A DNA stretch of 64,000 nucleotides from NCBI GenBank assembly GCA_029378245.1, contig JARKIF010000009.1:1798001-1862000 (forward strand), in the 5' to 3' direction. The notes under the pieces were generated by a model. That model was not told the origin of the DNA and made no database searches. It saw only the letters and a program-made list of their open reading frames with translations. Every line of letters begins with the position of its first letter. The first letter of the stretch is position 1. The position numbers and the translations under genes are program-made. This document shows positions 1 to 11,238 of the stretch, in pieces. Origin of the DNA: Roridomyces roridus. Lineage: Eukaryota; Basidiomycota; Agaricomycetes; Agaricales; Mycenaceae.

Positions 1-1194
1 AACGGTGCGACAGCTCGTAGAGAAACGATATCGAGTCAAGGAGACGTCTCCCGAGAACCGCGAGTTACCTTGGCAGAGTGTTTCTGCCTTTTGTTTCCTG
101 AGGTTCATCGTTCCGGCTATCCTCCACCCCCATCTCTTCGGGCTGTGCCCTGGTACGCGCCCACGTTCAATGTTGATACACCCGCTCATGCGCATCAGGT
201 ATGCCTAGCGTCGCTGTCCAACGGAGCTTGACCTTGATCGCCAAGGTGATACAGAGCCTTGCCAATCTGAACGCGGTGGGTTATTACTTTCCTTTGCGCG
301 CACCCATAGACTTAGATATCGGTCTTAGAATGTCCAGAAGGAGGACTTTATGCGTGGGGTCAAGGAGTTCCTGAAGGATAGTCTGCCTGGGATGGTCGAA
401 TACATCCGGGTCGGTTTCCACTCCACGTTCAGACTGGTGAGCAAACATTTATTATCTGCCTCATGGACTCGCTCATGCTACTCAGTGAACCATTCTCTCT
501 CAATGCTGAGGATCCCAACGACCGACATGAACGGCTGGCGGTTATCAATGGACTACGGCACCGGACACAACAGATGCCCGTGTTGAATAAAGAGTCCATT
601 CCGATGCCATCGATTCCCGACATTCCCAAGCAACTTGCCATCATCACGTCGGCCGTCATTCGCAACTCGTCGAGAGACTACCACTCCCGGCAGAAACCGA
701 AAGACCCTTCAGATTGGCCATTGCATGAATTCTGTCAACAGTGCTTTGACGTGGAACAGTCTGCTCTCCAGCGAGGTTAGTTGTCTGCACTAAGCAGTCA
801 TCAGACCATTGACGTATTCAATTACTTAGTGAGTCAGCTGGCCACCAAGATGTCGTCTGAGCGCAAACAAGCGCATTCACCCTCGTTGTCGACATCGGGG
901 TCGCCTCCAGCTCCCCGAAGAAACCGCAACAAGTCGAATGGCCGTCCGAGTACCGCTCCCTCCTCCCCCGCAGACAATTCTGCTCGTAGACTTTTCTCTG
1001 AGCCTACAACACCGTCAAGTCCCTCGAGAGCCCAAGCCAATTGGGACCCCCAGGCCGAAGCATCATCCACTGCTCGCAAGCGCCACATCAAATCGTCCTC
1101 GACGGATTCGATTCCTTTGTCCATGGACCCCATGGACATGCCCGATTCTGACGACAAGAAGAAGGGTCTTTTGCGAGGAATCTGGAGGCGATAG
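1..1194 (+). CDS. Ras GTPase-activating protein, C-terminal part (5' truncated)
   Basis: This is the 3' end of a RasGAP gene entering from the left edge; the product would speed GTP hydrolysis by Ras-type GTPases. The first exon reads through the conserved helix FLRFIVPAILHPHLFGL, typical of RasGAP domains. After a 47-bp intron (about 150-196) follows RSLTLIAKVIQSLANLN, also typical of the family. An intron at 776-829 joins LQR to VSQLATKMSS cleanly. The last part (about 120 residues) is Ser/Pro/Arg-rich, presumably disordered, and ends RGIWRR followed by TAG. The junction between about 380 and 433 is unresolved: the best frame match would need an intron of only 23-38 bp. The catalytic arginine finger lies upstream, outside the window. 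The gene converges on the AP-2 alpha gene, 92 bp away. Confidence 0.8.
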
Positions 1195-1286
1195 ATATTC
1201 CAGGACATTTCATACTTATTTACTAAACTGCTTGTTGTACAACCATTATATTATCCGATGTAAGAGAATGTAATACAACAAGAAAC

Positions 1287-4200
1287 CTAGTCCTTGAGAG
1301 GTTTTTGTAACAGCTTCAAGACTTCAGCGGCAACATCTTCTGATGTACTTCGAACCGTGATGCGGCAAAGCTAGACCAGCGTCAATGGCAAGCGGAAGGA
1401 AACAGGGGAGCGCGCACCTTGGCTTCGCGATTAGGCTCCAATCGCAACAGGCACCCAACCTTGCCCTCTGCAGAAGTGTGTAGCACGGCGGCCGCCACTA
1501 TATTGCTCGGATTTGGATCGATGTCCTCAAGAATATTGAGGCGGTGACCACCAACGACCTGACGGTGTTTGACCAGATCAAGCTGCCCCGCGCTAGTAAG
1601 CTCGACGGGGAAAACCAGCTGTGCCTCCCGAGGAGGACCCCCGATCAATTTCCATCGTTCAAAGAAATCAGTTGACCCAAGCTTGACGTGCTCAAAGAAC
1701 TTGGTTATAACGATGGGTAGCCGAATAGACAGCGTCTGATGTGAGCCTGCCAGGAAGGAGATGCTCAGAACTGGGGGCGTGGTGAACATCTTCTTGCACT
1801 CGACATGTAGGAGTTGTTGTGTCTGCGTGCGAGGGGCGATGGTACTCGGGGGTATCTTGGCAAAGGTAACGGATAATGCCTCTGGGTCGCTGATGTGTAG
1901 AGAGGTAGTGAAGGAGGTCAGAGGGGAAGGCACTTTATTGCCCAGGTAGATGGCTAGCTGCCCAATGTGGCCCTGGTACCGAGATTTGACCCCGATCTGG
2001 ATTTGGACATCTTCATACAAGATGCCCTCGGCGTTCCAGGTCAACTTGTCAAACCAACGGTCGACATTGGGCCCCACAGCCACCGGCGGAGCGCCATTCT
2101 CCGTGAAGAGCCCGCCACCAGCTTTCGCCGTGGGTGATTGAATAGATCCCGATAGATCGAGACCAGCCAAGGACCCTAGTATATCTCCACCGTCCGAAGC
2201 AGCCGGAGCCGATCCACCATTGGTTTCAACCAGTACCGTCTTCTTCTTCGTCACCTCCCGGTCCAGGTTGGCCTCCTTCCCTCCGTGAACCCATGTTCGT
2301 TTATCGCCCGTGTCACCATGCTTTTGATTCAGTCTCCCCAGGAGAGCGCTGACCCGTGGAGGGAAGGGCGGCATCTCCTCGCAGACATTCTGCAACAATT
2401 CGTCCTCCTCTGGTCTCGAAGCAAGCGCGTAAAATTCGCACGCTCGTTGTTGTAGCTCCGAGTCGAGAACGTGCCGATACCGTTCAAAGATGTTGAGAAG
2501 CTGGGGTTTGATCTCCGGAAAGACATTGACCCATTTGATGTAGGTCGAGAGCAGAAGTGAACGAGTCGAGGCGACGCAGAATTGCGACTTCCCGTGCAAG
2601 ACTCGGAACTGTTCGATAGGGCTATACCCGGGTTCATTGGCAATCAGGTGACCGTATTCACCCAGAATGTAGCCTGATGCCGTCATTAGCGTCGACGTCG
2701 AGAAAACCTAGATGAGACGCACCAGCGACTTTGACCAAGCTCTCGTGGGTGGATGGTGCTTTCAAATGCTGGAAAACAACCTTGGCTGCATACTCTTGCA
2801 GATCCTCGGTGTTTGTCACTATTTGCACCACCCGATACCAGACTTCATCCCCGACATGGTCTCCCGCGGCACTGATCAGTTGCAGTATGGTATCAACATA
2901 CCATTTGTACGAGTTGGCGTATTTTTCGGTCAGAATGGCGATCTTTAGAACCATCTCTTCTCGTAGAGCATAGTCGGCCACCCTCAGATATCTCAACAGT
3001 TCTCCGACAATGAGCTCCGAGTTGTCTACATCACACATGCTGTAGAGGAGATCCAGAGCACGCCGTCGAACTGATATATCCTTGTCCCGGAGGGAGAGAA
3101 TGATGATATTTTGCTGCTTCTTGATGGGTTCCAGAGAATCGGCGCGAGCAGCAAGATGCGCCATGGTGTCGAGACCGAGATATCGAACATTCGTCTCTTT
3201 GGAGGAGATGAAACGGGCAAGAAGGATGGCAGCAGTGCCGACCAACGGCGAACTGCTGTCCAGGTGTATCGCCAGTCCAATGGCTTCAAATAGCACCGCG
3301 TGTTGCGCGTTATTATGTTGCACATTGCGCGATGGTTCGGCGCTGTTGTTCATGATGGTCTGCAAAACCTCGTGAAGGACTGTTCGAATGTTCGGGTCGT
3401 CTACGAGCAGCGTCAGTGCGTCCAAACGGCTACGCGAACCAATAACTCACCAGAAGGGGGATAATACTGTAAGAGCCGCAACAGTTTGACCTGGAGCCAT
3501 GGTGAAGGCACTTTGTAGTAAGCGTATGTCGCCAGATATTCGTGCTCGATCACAAGCTGTTAACATTGTTAGTTTAGTCGGATTAATCCTTAGGCCAACT
3601 CACTCGATGTAGTCGGTCGACCGCTTTGTTATAGCAAACTGCATATGGGGCCAGGTGATCCTGGGCCAGAGCCATGACCAGACTCGTTACGCAGATGACA
3701 ACGCCCTTTGCATTTGTGCATAAGAGGCAATATTTGACAAGGAAAGGGCAATACCAAGTCAGTATCGTCCATTATGGACACAATCCGCAGCGCCCATTCT
3801 GCAGCAGGAAACACATCGGGGTGCTTGCGGTAAAGCCTTAGCAAGGTCAACGCGGCCTTCTTCTTGACGAAACTTTGCGAGGTTCTGTGCCAATGGTAAA
3901 GTATCAGCTCATTTGAAGTAGACGGGACGCACGGTGATATTAGAAGCCGGTGGACATCCTCCACCAATGCCTCTGCCATTTCACTGCCTCCGACGTTGGC
4001 GATCGCGTGCAGCGCAAGGCAATTGTCGACCTCATTGTTCCCATCCAAGTCCTTGCGAATCGAGTTGACCACCAGCCGCAGAAAGTCGGAATTCTCGTGC
4101 ATCAGCAGCTGTCACCGCGAGATAGCCCTAAATTCAAACAGTTGGAATGCGTTCCTGGTCGCGACATGGACATACGATCTGCTTCTCGCTGTACTTTGGG

Positions 4201-4584
4201 CTGGATATTAGATTGACCGCCTCCATGTGGCCGACATCGACCTTGTACCCGAGTATATACGTGAATATAATCTTGGCCACATATCTGCAGTAACGCGTTC
4301 AATAGGGACATAGGGCGAATCGGTTGACGTACTTCTTCTTTTGGTATCCGTCGAGGTTGCCATCTAACGAGGGTGTATGAGCCAAGCCTCATCCAGGGGC
4401 CAGAGAGAGCGACCTTTGAACTTCTTGCGGATGTTGGCCATCTCCTTGTTTATTCGTTTCTCCTCGAGCTCACGTACTCGAGCACCGCGGATGTCCGCGA
4501 TGAACTGGGAATCTAGATGAGACCGGAGACAGCCACGGTGAAAGGGCGGCCGACCTGGGTGAGCCCTCTCATATTGGACGCCAT
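1287..4584 (-). CDS. APL3: AP-2 complex subunit alpha (alpha-adaptin)
   Basis: Large subunit of the AP-2 clathrin adaptor, which picks up cargo at the plasma membrane for endocytosis. Translation starts [19 protein letters not shown] and runs through the alpha-adaptin trunk of HEAT-like helices (for example [17 protein letters not shown] and [19 protein letters not shown]), a Ser/Ala/Gly-rich hinge near 2100-2280, and the C-terminal appendage with [11 protein letters not shown]. The last coding exon is at 1287-1370: an intron at 1371-1417 (47 bp) joins NREAK to [19 protein letters not shown], matching the usual appendage end, so the earlier in-frame stop near 1382 lies inside an intron. Several short introns interrupt the trunk. 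Family identity is secure; a few internal splice sites were not checked base by base. Confidence 0.93.
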
Positions 4585-4752
4585 TTTGTCGAGGAAACGG
4601 AGTGGTTGTGGGGAATGGAGCCCGCGAGCTTACTTTGATGGCACGACTCGACGATCACGCGCGCGTGTGCATCTATCAAATTGAGCTGAGGCGACTATAT
4701 GATACAAGTAAGGTAAATAGTGTATGTCAACTACGAATAGGTCGGACGGAAG

Positions 4753-7700
4753 CTACGAGGGCCACTGGGTGTCGTGGGTCGCGAAGGGGCCCGGTGTAGA
4801 GAATGCAGAGCGACCGTATGGTGTCGCAGGGCGGGAGTTTTGGCGTGACATACTGTTCTGTCTCTCCTCGCTGTAGCGATTCAGGATACGCACAATATCC
4901 CGCGTCAAATAGTCAAGCTCCTTGACTTCTTCGCGGGACATGGACAGGTCCTTGAAATCCTCGTCCTCCGCCTCCGACTCTGGCTCCTCTTCCCGAGGTA
5001 ATATCGGTAGGTTAGCAGCCCGGGACTGCCGCCGATTCATGATGATACCCTCGAAGACACGCAGCATACTTGACTCCATCAGAGTCTTCAAGCGCTGGAT
5101 GTCGTCGAGGGCGTCGAGATTGCCAACGATGGGTAGCCAACCGTCACAGTCCAAGCCACGTTCAGTAACTTGCAACTTGTATGCTCCAAACAGCATGTAA
5201 GTCAACGGATCCAGACGTGTGGTGGTGACCAGAGTCGTTTGGGGTGAAGAAGAAGAAGTCGTATTTTGCCTCTTCTCCATGAACGCATACAGCTGCTTCT
5301 CGTCGTGGTTGTCGACCACGATATGTTTGCGATTGTTTACGCTCGACGGGTGGATGAACGTCATCTGCAAAAATCAGTAAGCGTTTCTGAAGGGCGGGAA
5401 TAGACAAACCTTGTCTTGGGATGTGCGCAACGACTTTTTCGCCAGTTCGGATCGCAAATTTCGGCTGAGACGCAATGGCAATCAATGCGGCAAGAAGCGG
5501 CTGGGAATCGCCGTTGACGTTCAATGCCGCCGGAACTGTTCGAGCTGCAGCGCTTTGGGAGCCCGGGCCGTTGACTCTGCCACCGGCCGACACATCGATA
5601 ACCCCGGCACGGAACAGAGCTTGCAGCAGGTGGACCTTGATCTTCTGAATCATCAACAATGTCGGCTTGGACAGGAAATTGTCAGAGCAGAAACGGTTCG
5701 CCGCGACATACTCCCCTCGGGCTTGCATCGGCCACCACACATTGAAAGCAGCCAAGCCGGCCAACGCATCCGAGCGGAAATGCTCGTTTGTCCAAGACTG
5801 CTTGGCTCTGCTCGCCTCCAGCTTGAGGTGCATGGGAGACATGAACGCAGTCTCGATTCGACAAGATCGCAGCAAGGGTCAAGGCCTGATCCAGACAACG
5901 GAAGAAACAGCCGTACAGGACGAGCCGTCCCAACTGGACCTCGACAGGGATCTGGAGGAGAACCCGGCCGAGAGCCGTCAGGTTGTTCTTTGCATCCAAC
6001 GCCCCTACCATTTGCAAATCGACCATGGCGGCGCTGACTCGCTCAGGCAGCGGCGGCTCGATGCACGCAGCCAACACATCCTCCACCGACAGTCCAGGGA
6101 AATTCAGCGCCTTGACGTGCATCACCACGTTACTCAAATCAACACGCTTCATCTCCACGGTCTGGTAGGATGCAGAGCCTTGGCGTGCGCTGAGCTGAGG
6201 AGTCCGTAATATTCACCGGGTCTGTGCCGTCCAGCCCGCCCTGCACGTTGATTCAAGTTTGAAGAACCGACCCAAGCAGAGACGAGGGAAGACATGTGTC
6301 GTTGGGGGTCATACCGCTGCTTCCTTGATCTTGGCCGTATCGACGACGTAGACCACATCAGGGATGGTGACTGACGTCTCTGCAATGTTGGTTGCAAGAA
6401 TAATACGTCGCACGCCAGCCTTTGGTGGCTCGAAAATCACCTGCTGCTCCGCTAGGGGGATAGAGGAATGCAGGAGGTGGAGGCTGTATTGGTTCGTGTC
6501 GCTAAAGTTGGTGCCGAGAGGTCCCAGAGGCTTCATCAGCATCTTTTGGACGTTGATTATATCGTCCCATCCAGGCAAGAACACAAGGACATGTCCCGAG
6601 TCAGTAAGTTGCAGAACATGGGCGACGGTCGCCGCAATCAAGGCCGGTGGTAAATCAACGTCCTCCTCCTGACCAGTCAGCACCGACGAGGTCTCCCTCT
6701 CGACGTATTTCACGACCGCCGGGTCTCGCATAATCCAAGACGCGGGTCCTTTGGTTATGCTGGGCAAAAATTCATCCAAGAAGTGTTTGGCGACGGGGAA
6801 CGAACGCCCAGGAACCTCGACAACCTTGGCCGGCTGGCCGCTGTCGTCGGGGAAGTAGTGCTGGAACAGCGTGGGGTCGATGGTCGCGCTCATGAGGACA
6901 ATTTTGAGAGGAATCTTCCTCTGCTTCCGATCATCCATGAGTTGCTTTAGTACGACCAATAAAAGGTCAGTATCAACGTCTCGTTCGTGAACCTCGTCGA
7001 CGACGACGTGCGTGACATCGTCCAAAGATCTCCCCTCGAAGCTCCTTTCACCGGACAAGGCGGATTGCAATCGCTTGAGGAAGACACCCGTGGTGCAAAA
7101 AGTGATGGCGCCGTGTTCCTCTGGCAGCTTGGCCTCGAATCGGACCTGGTAACCGACCGACTTGCCCAGAGTCTCCCCTCGCTCTTTCGCAACACGATCG
7201 GCCACGCTGAGAGCAGCCAGGCGACGCGGCTGGGTGCAAACAATATTGCACGAGGCACCTTGTCCAGCTTCGATGTAGCTGTCGAGAATCAACTGAGGTA
7301 TTTGTGTGGTCTTGCCGGAACCAGTGGCCGCCATGCATATCGTAACATCGTTGTCCTCGATTTGTGAGAGAACATCATCCGCGCGGGTGTACACGGGCAG
7401 AGACATCCTCGTCTTGCGCATGGTCTCTAGTTGAGGATCGGCCAGGTACTCCTGGTGCTGCCGGGAAAGTCTCTCGGACTTTTCGGCAAGCATGGCCGGG
7501 TCGGGGCGACGGACACGAGGGGCGGTGGGAGTGGGTTTGGAAGCGGCATCAGGGGCATCGCCAGCAATGGCGGGCCGCCTCTTATACAACTGGCTGTTCT
7601 TCATATCAACACAGAGGTCTCGGATTTCGTCGTCCAACCGATCGCTCATTTCGAAGAAGATCTTGGGCGCCATGCCAAGAGCAGCGCCCGATTTGGCGGC

Positions 7701-8708
7701 CTCGAGATACGCCTTCCACAGGTCGGGATCGCAGCTCTCGAGATATCCCATAACATCGAGGTAGCAAGTGATCTGGGCGTTCTTTTTACTGGCCGCCTTG
7801 CCCAGGCCTATCCTCCGACCTCCGACATCCATGAGGGCCTCCCATGAATTTTTGTGGTCCACAAAGGTGATCTCGGGTTTGGGGAATCCAAATCTGCGGC
7901 AATAATAGTCCATGAAGCTTCGTGCTTGCTCATAGGTCGCCGTACTCGAATCTGAGAGGTTTATCGTGTTGCTTACGGCTGCATTTGTTTTCGGTTTCGG
8001 AGGGCTATTGAGCTATTCACGAGTTAGACTGCGGCCCAAAGAAGCAGGGAAATACTCACAATCCCCAAATTGTTCAACTGCAAGGCAGCGGATAGGGCAG
8101 CGAGGGTTACGGATTTCGACTTGTCCGTGTCGTCACCAATGCCAGCTATAGGCGGGGTGGTTTCAAGATTAACGGTGGTTCTGTGAACAACATGAGTGCA
8201 TGCTTTGAGGGGAAGGGTGCAAGACGTGCCTCCACACGGGATGGCCCGTCTCTGAGATTCCCTGGACCGAGACATATGCGGGTATTGCACCCAACACCTG
8301 GATGGCCCAGTTATTGACAGAACTTCTTGGGGCGCTCGCGTGTTTTGTGAGGAGAGGGGTGGATGTATGACTGTGCTGCTCTAGAATGAGCTTCTTGTCG
8401 TTTATTGGCCCATCTAGCAGGGGTAATTTAGGACCCCGGTTAGGCCGACTGTGGTTGCGCGAAGGCCGCGAGGGGCGCGAGCGAGAGGACGAGGAGGAGG
8501 GCATCTGGGGCGCGGGTTTGTTGTTTGGGAGAGAAAAGGGTTTAGAGTAGGAGACAGAAGGGGAATCTGCCAGGCGGGGAAGTTTAGAGGCGGGTGAGGA
8601 GGATGTTTGTGGAAAAGATCGTTTTACAGCGGTAGCGGCGGACCTCCTGTACTTCTCCAATGGCATGAGTAGGCGACGCCCGTGTCGGACAGTCAGCCCC
8701 AAGCTCAT
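4753..8708 (-). CDS. DEVH-box RNA helicase (DHX9/DHX36/DHX57-like) with dsRNA-binding-like segments
   Basis: Superfamily 2 RNA helicase of the DEAH/RHA group. Order of parts: a basic Ser/Pro/Arg-rich leader; a dsRBD-like segment around NNWAIQVLGAIPAYVSVQG (near 8300); a second one around RSFMDYYCRRFGFPKPEI (near 7900) with the GLGKAASKKNAQ tail typical of dsRBDs; then the core: motif I ATGSGKTTQIPQ, motif Ia TQPRRLAA, motif II DEVH, motif III SAT, motif VI QRAGRAGR; then HA2 and OB-fold regions ending near 4753. DEVH instead of DEAH is common in the DHX29/36/57 group. Start: the upstream open frame has no ATG before 8708; an alternative ATG is at 8666. Its ATG is 58 bp from the stop of the upstream JAC1 gene on the same strand. 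The exact orthology is not decided here. Confidence 0.88.
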
Positions 8709-8766
8709 AAAGTCGAGGAAAGCCAAGACGCGAAGGGACACCTAATTATTTTCTCTCGGATCAAAT

Positions 8767-9430
8767 TTACTCTATTTCTTCACTCTTTACTCGAGCAGCC
8801 GCCCCGATGCCCTCCAGATACTTTAGTCGCACGGCGCCCTCCTTGACGCGCCCCCACTCTTCCAGACCCACTGCCTTTTCCAGTTCATTTATCGTCTTTG
8901 CAATTTTGCCCGTGTTTTCATCGACCACTTTCGACAGTTCCTCTGCATCCTCGGCCTCGTCGATGCTCTCCCGCACCTGCATAATCTCAGAGATGAACTC
9001 TATATTGTCCAACTGTTCGGTCTCCGATATCGGCAGTCCGTTGAGTTCGAGGATGTACTCTGCGCGTTTCAAAGGATCAGCTAGCGACGTGTAGGCCTCG
9101 TTAAGACGCGTCGATAGACTCTGCGCAATGTCTTGTTTGTGCTGGAATTATCTAAGTGACACCCCCGGAGCACCAGGCCAAACGCACTTGGCCTTTGGAT
9201 GCCCATGAATCCGGATGACACACCGCCTGTGCCTGTCGGAAGCGACGCTTCAAGAGGACGGGATCGACGACGAACGGGTTGGGGCGGGATGGGAGGTCGA
9301 AGAGGTCATGGAATGGAACAGAGGGAGCAACGGGCGATATGGAGCCGCAGTTGTTGCAGGCAGGCAACGGCGTCGGGAGTGGCCGAGAACAGCCTGTGCA
9401 ACGCAGTGTGCTTAGTAGACGACGAAACAT
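8767..9430 (-). CDS. JAC1: Iron-sulfur cluster co-chaperone HscB/Jac1
   Basis: J-domain co-chaperone that stimulates the mitochondrial Hsp70 during transfer of Fe-S clusters from the scaffold. Two exons (9188-9430 and 8767-9141) joined across a 46-bp intron give 205 residues: the junction SWASKGQ-HKQDIAQSLSTRL is in frame. The J-domain has the essential HPD triad in QAVCHPDSWASKG, and the C-terminal half is the helical HSCB oligomerisation domain (KRAEYILELNGLPI and following). The N-terminus MFRRLLSTLRC can serve as a mitochondrial leader and is followed by CTGC and, 13 residues on, CNNC, a pair that could bind zinc as in animal HSCB. It diverges from the palmitoyltransferase gene with only 54 bp between start codons. 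Confidence 0.92.
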
Positions 9431-9484
9431 TTATTTGGTTGTCACGCTTTTTTTGTTTCGCAACCGATGTCCTCTCTATAATCC
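9431..9484. promoter_or_regulatory. Short divergent intergenic region (JAC1 / DHHC transferase)
   Basis: Only 54 bp separate the two start codons, so both genes must initiate here or inside each other's 5' part. The plus strand is T-rich (tttttttgtttcgc). No clear TATA box. Confidence 0.5.
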
Positions 9485-10934
9485 ATGCCTCCCTCGTCGT
9501 TCAATCCAATCGACACTATTGCACTCCAGTCACCGTCACCCTCTGTCGAATTTTCTCCCAAGATCGGGCCGTCGTTTGATCCCGAAGCGCCTGCGAAACG
9601 ATGGTACCACTACATTCCACTCTGTGGTGCGTCCCTTAGCTTGATCTCGTACCGCCATGTCCTCATGCTCTGTTGCCAGTCGCAGTCCTCTTGATCCTCG
9701 CCCCGCACCCATCATGGCTGTTCGTACTCGTTGAGTACCATTACAAGACTCTGCACCGGCCCGTGCTCGTCGCAGTACATCTACTCGTCACATACACGTT
9801 GACGTTTATGATATACTCTGCGCTTATCGTCTGTGTTGCGAGGGATCCAGGGCCAGTGACCTTTGAGGAATCCGAGGCGGACAAGGGTCGAGATGAGGAT
9901 GGAGAGGCAGAGGCGTTGATGCCCCACGAGGACTATTCTCAACCGGGAAGGTGGTGTCGCAAGTGCTGGGTCCGTGCGCTTCCTTTGAGAGTCGCGTTTG
10001 CTCACCTATTTTAGGGCCCAAAGCCGGAACGGACACATCACTGCAGGCAAGTCTGTTCAATGGCACTCTGAGATTGGAATTCAACTCTTTTTTCTAGTGT
10101 GTGCGGCAAGTGTGTTTTGAAGATGGATCACCACTGCCCATGGATGGGTAATAAATGCATCGTTCGTATGCACCAAGTGTTCAAGTATGGCTGTTGATGT
10201 TGATTCGCAGGGCCACCGGACGTACCCCGCCTTCCTCCATTTCATACTGTGCATAACTCTGCTCGCGACATACATTGCTGTTGTATGTGTAACTGCTCTC
10301 TGGCACGCTTTCTCGGACCCACTTCTAATGGTGCAGCTGCTCTCTGCTCCATCCGTCCTAAACACTTACCCTGGTGCTAGAACGAACTAATGCCCCTCCA
10401 CGCACTATTCCTGACCTTTTACGCCCTCGTATTTGCTTTGGTCATGGGTTCCTTCTATGGCTACCACATATACCTTGTTTTGTAAGAAAGCTAGAGTGTC
10501 TTTGGACCACACTAACGACGGAATGGCGCAGAATAAATCAGACAACCATCGAGAACCTCTCGCCGTTCCTGATCCTACGACACCTCCCACCGCTGCCCCG
10601 CGGGGGACATGACCTGTCTGACCCACCACTGGAACAAGAACTCTCGCGCACGCAGCGTTACCTCGTCAAGGACGCGCATGGCTACATCCGGTTGTATGAC
10701 ATCGGGTGGCGAAAGAACGTGCAGCAGGTATTTGGGTGGACACATCCATATGGCTGGGTCGTTCGACTTTGGTTTGGCGGTGCTGCGTATGTTATCTCCC
10801 GGAACATCTTGAGTTAACTCTGATATCTTCGCAGGCCCGGCAATGGACGCGTCTTCCCCAGGAACCCAAAGTCAGAGCCACTTCTGCAACGGCTTGCTGC
10901 GGAGTTGGTTAAAGTGGAAGACAGACATCGATGA
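9485..10934 (+). CDS. DHHC-type protein S-palmitoyltransferase
   Basis: Membrane enzyme that attaches palmitate to cysteines of target proteins. Eight exons give 367 residues. After a short cytosolic N-terminus come two hydrophobic segments (VAVLLILAPHPSWLFVLVEY and the one after HRPVLVAVHLLV), then the zinc-binding cysteine-rich domain: CRKCW, GPKPERTHHC, SVCGKCVLKMDHHCPWMGNK with the catalytic DHHC, and NKCIGHRTY; then two more hydrophobic segments and a cytosolic tail with a Pro-Gly-Asn-Gly motif and the usual aromatic stretch (GWTHPYGWVVRLWFG). The exon ending THHC-AG is followed by GCAAGT, so the intron at 10047-10097 must be of the GC-AG class; all other introns are GT-AG. It resembles the yeast PFA3/PFA4 group, but I cannot choose one. 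Confidence 0.93.
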
Positions 10935-11238
10935 TTCTTTTACTAAGATTCTGCTTAATAATTTATATTCTATCCTATCGGCAGGCCGCTTACAAAGGCT
11001 TACAAGCTGATGAATAACGAAGTTGAACGAGTCAACGGCGTACGCGGCCTTGTTGGAGCGCGAATCGCGGTACTAGATCAGACTAGATCACGATTGACGC
11101 GGTGCCGATGTCACACGTTCTTAGGGGCGGCCGCATTTGTTAATCGCGCGCGTGATGTCAGAGCTGCCTTTAAAGGACAACCCCCCGACTACATAATGCA
11201 TTCAGAACCCAAGTTCCGCGCTACTACCCCTCCACACC
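10935..11238. other. Intergenic, 304 bp, DHHC transferase to EGT1
   Basis: Same-strand gap. It holds the 3' UTR of the transferase (AT-rich near 10935-10980) and the EGT1 promoter. A small direct repeat actagatcag/actagatcac lies at about 11070-11090. No coding signal seen. Confidence 0.5.

Noticed and set aside
1382..1417. Stop after SACH as the AP-2 alpha end
   Set aside because: It lies in a 47-bp intron; splicing gives the conserved appendage end to 1287.
8709..8741. Upstream extension of the helicase frame to 8741
   Set aside because: The frame starts there with GTG; the first ATG is at 8708.
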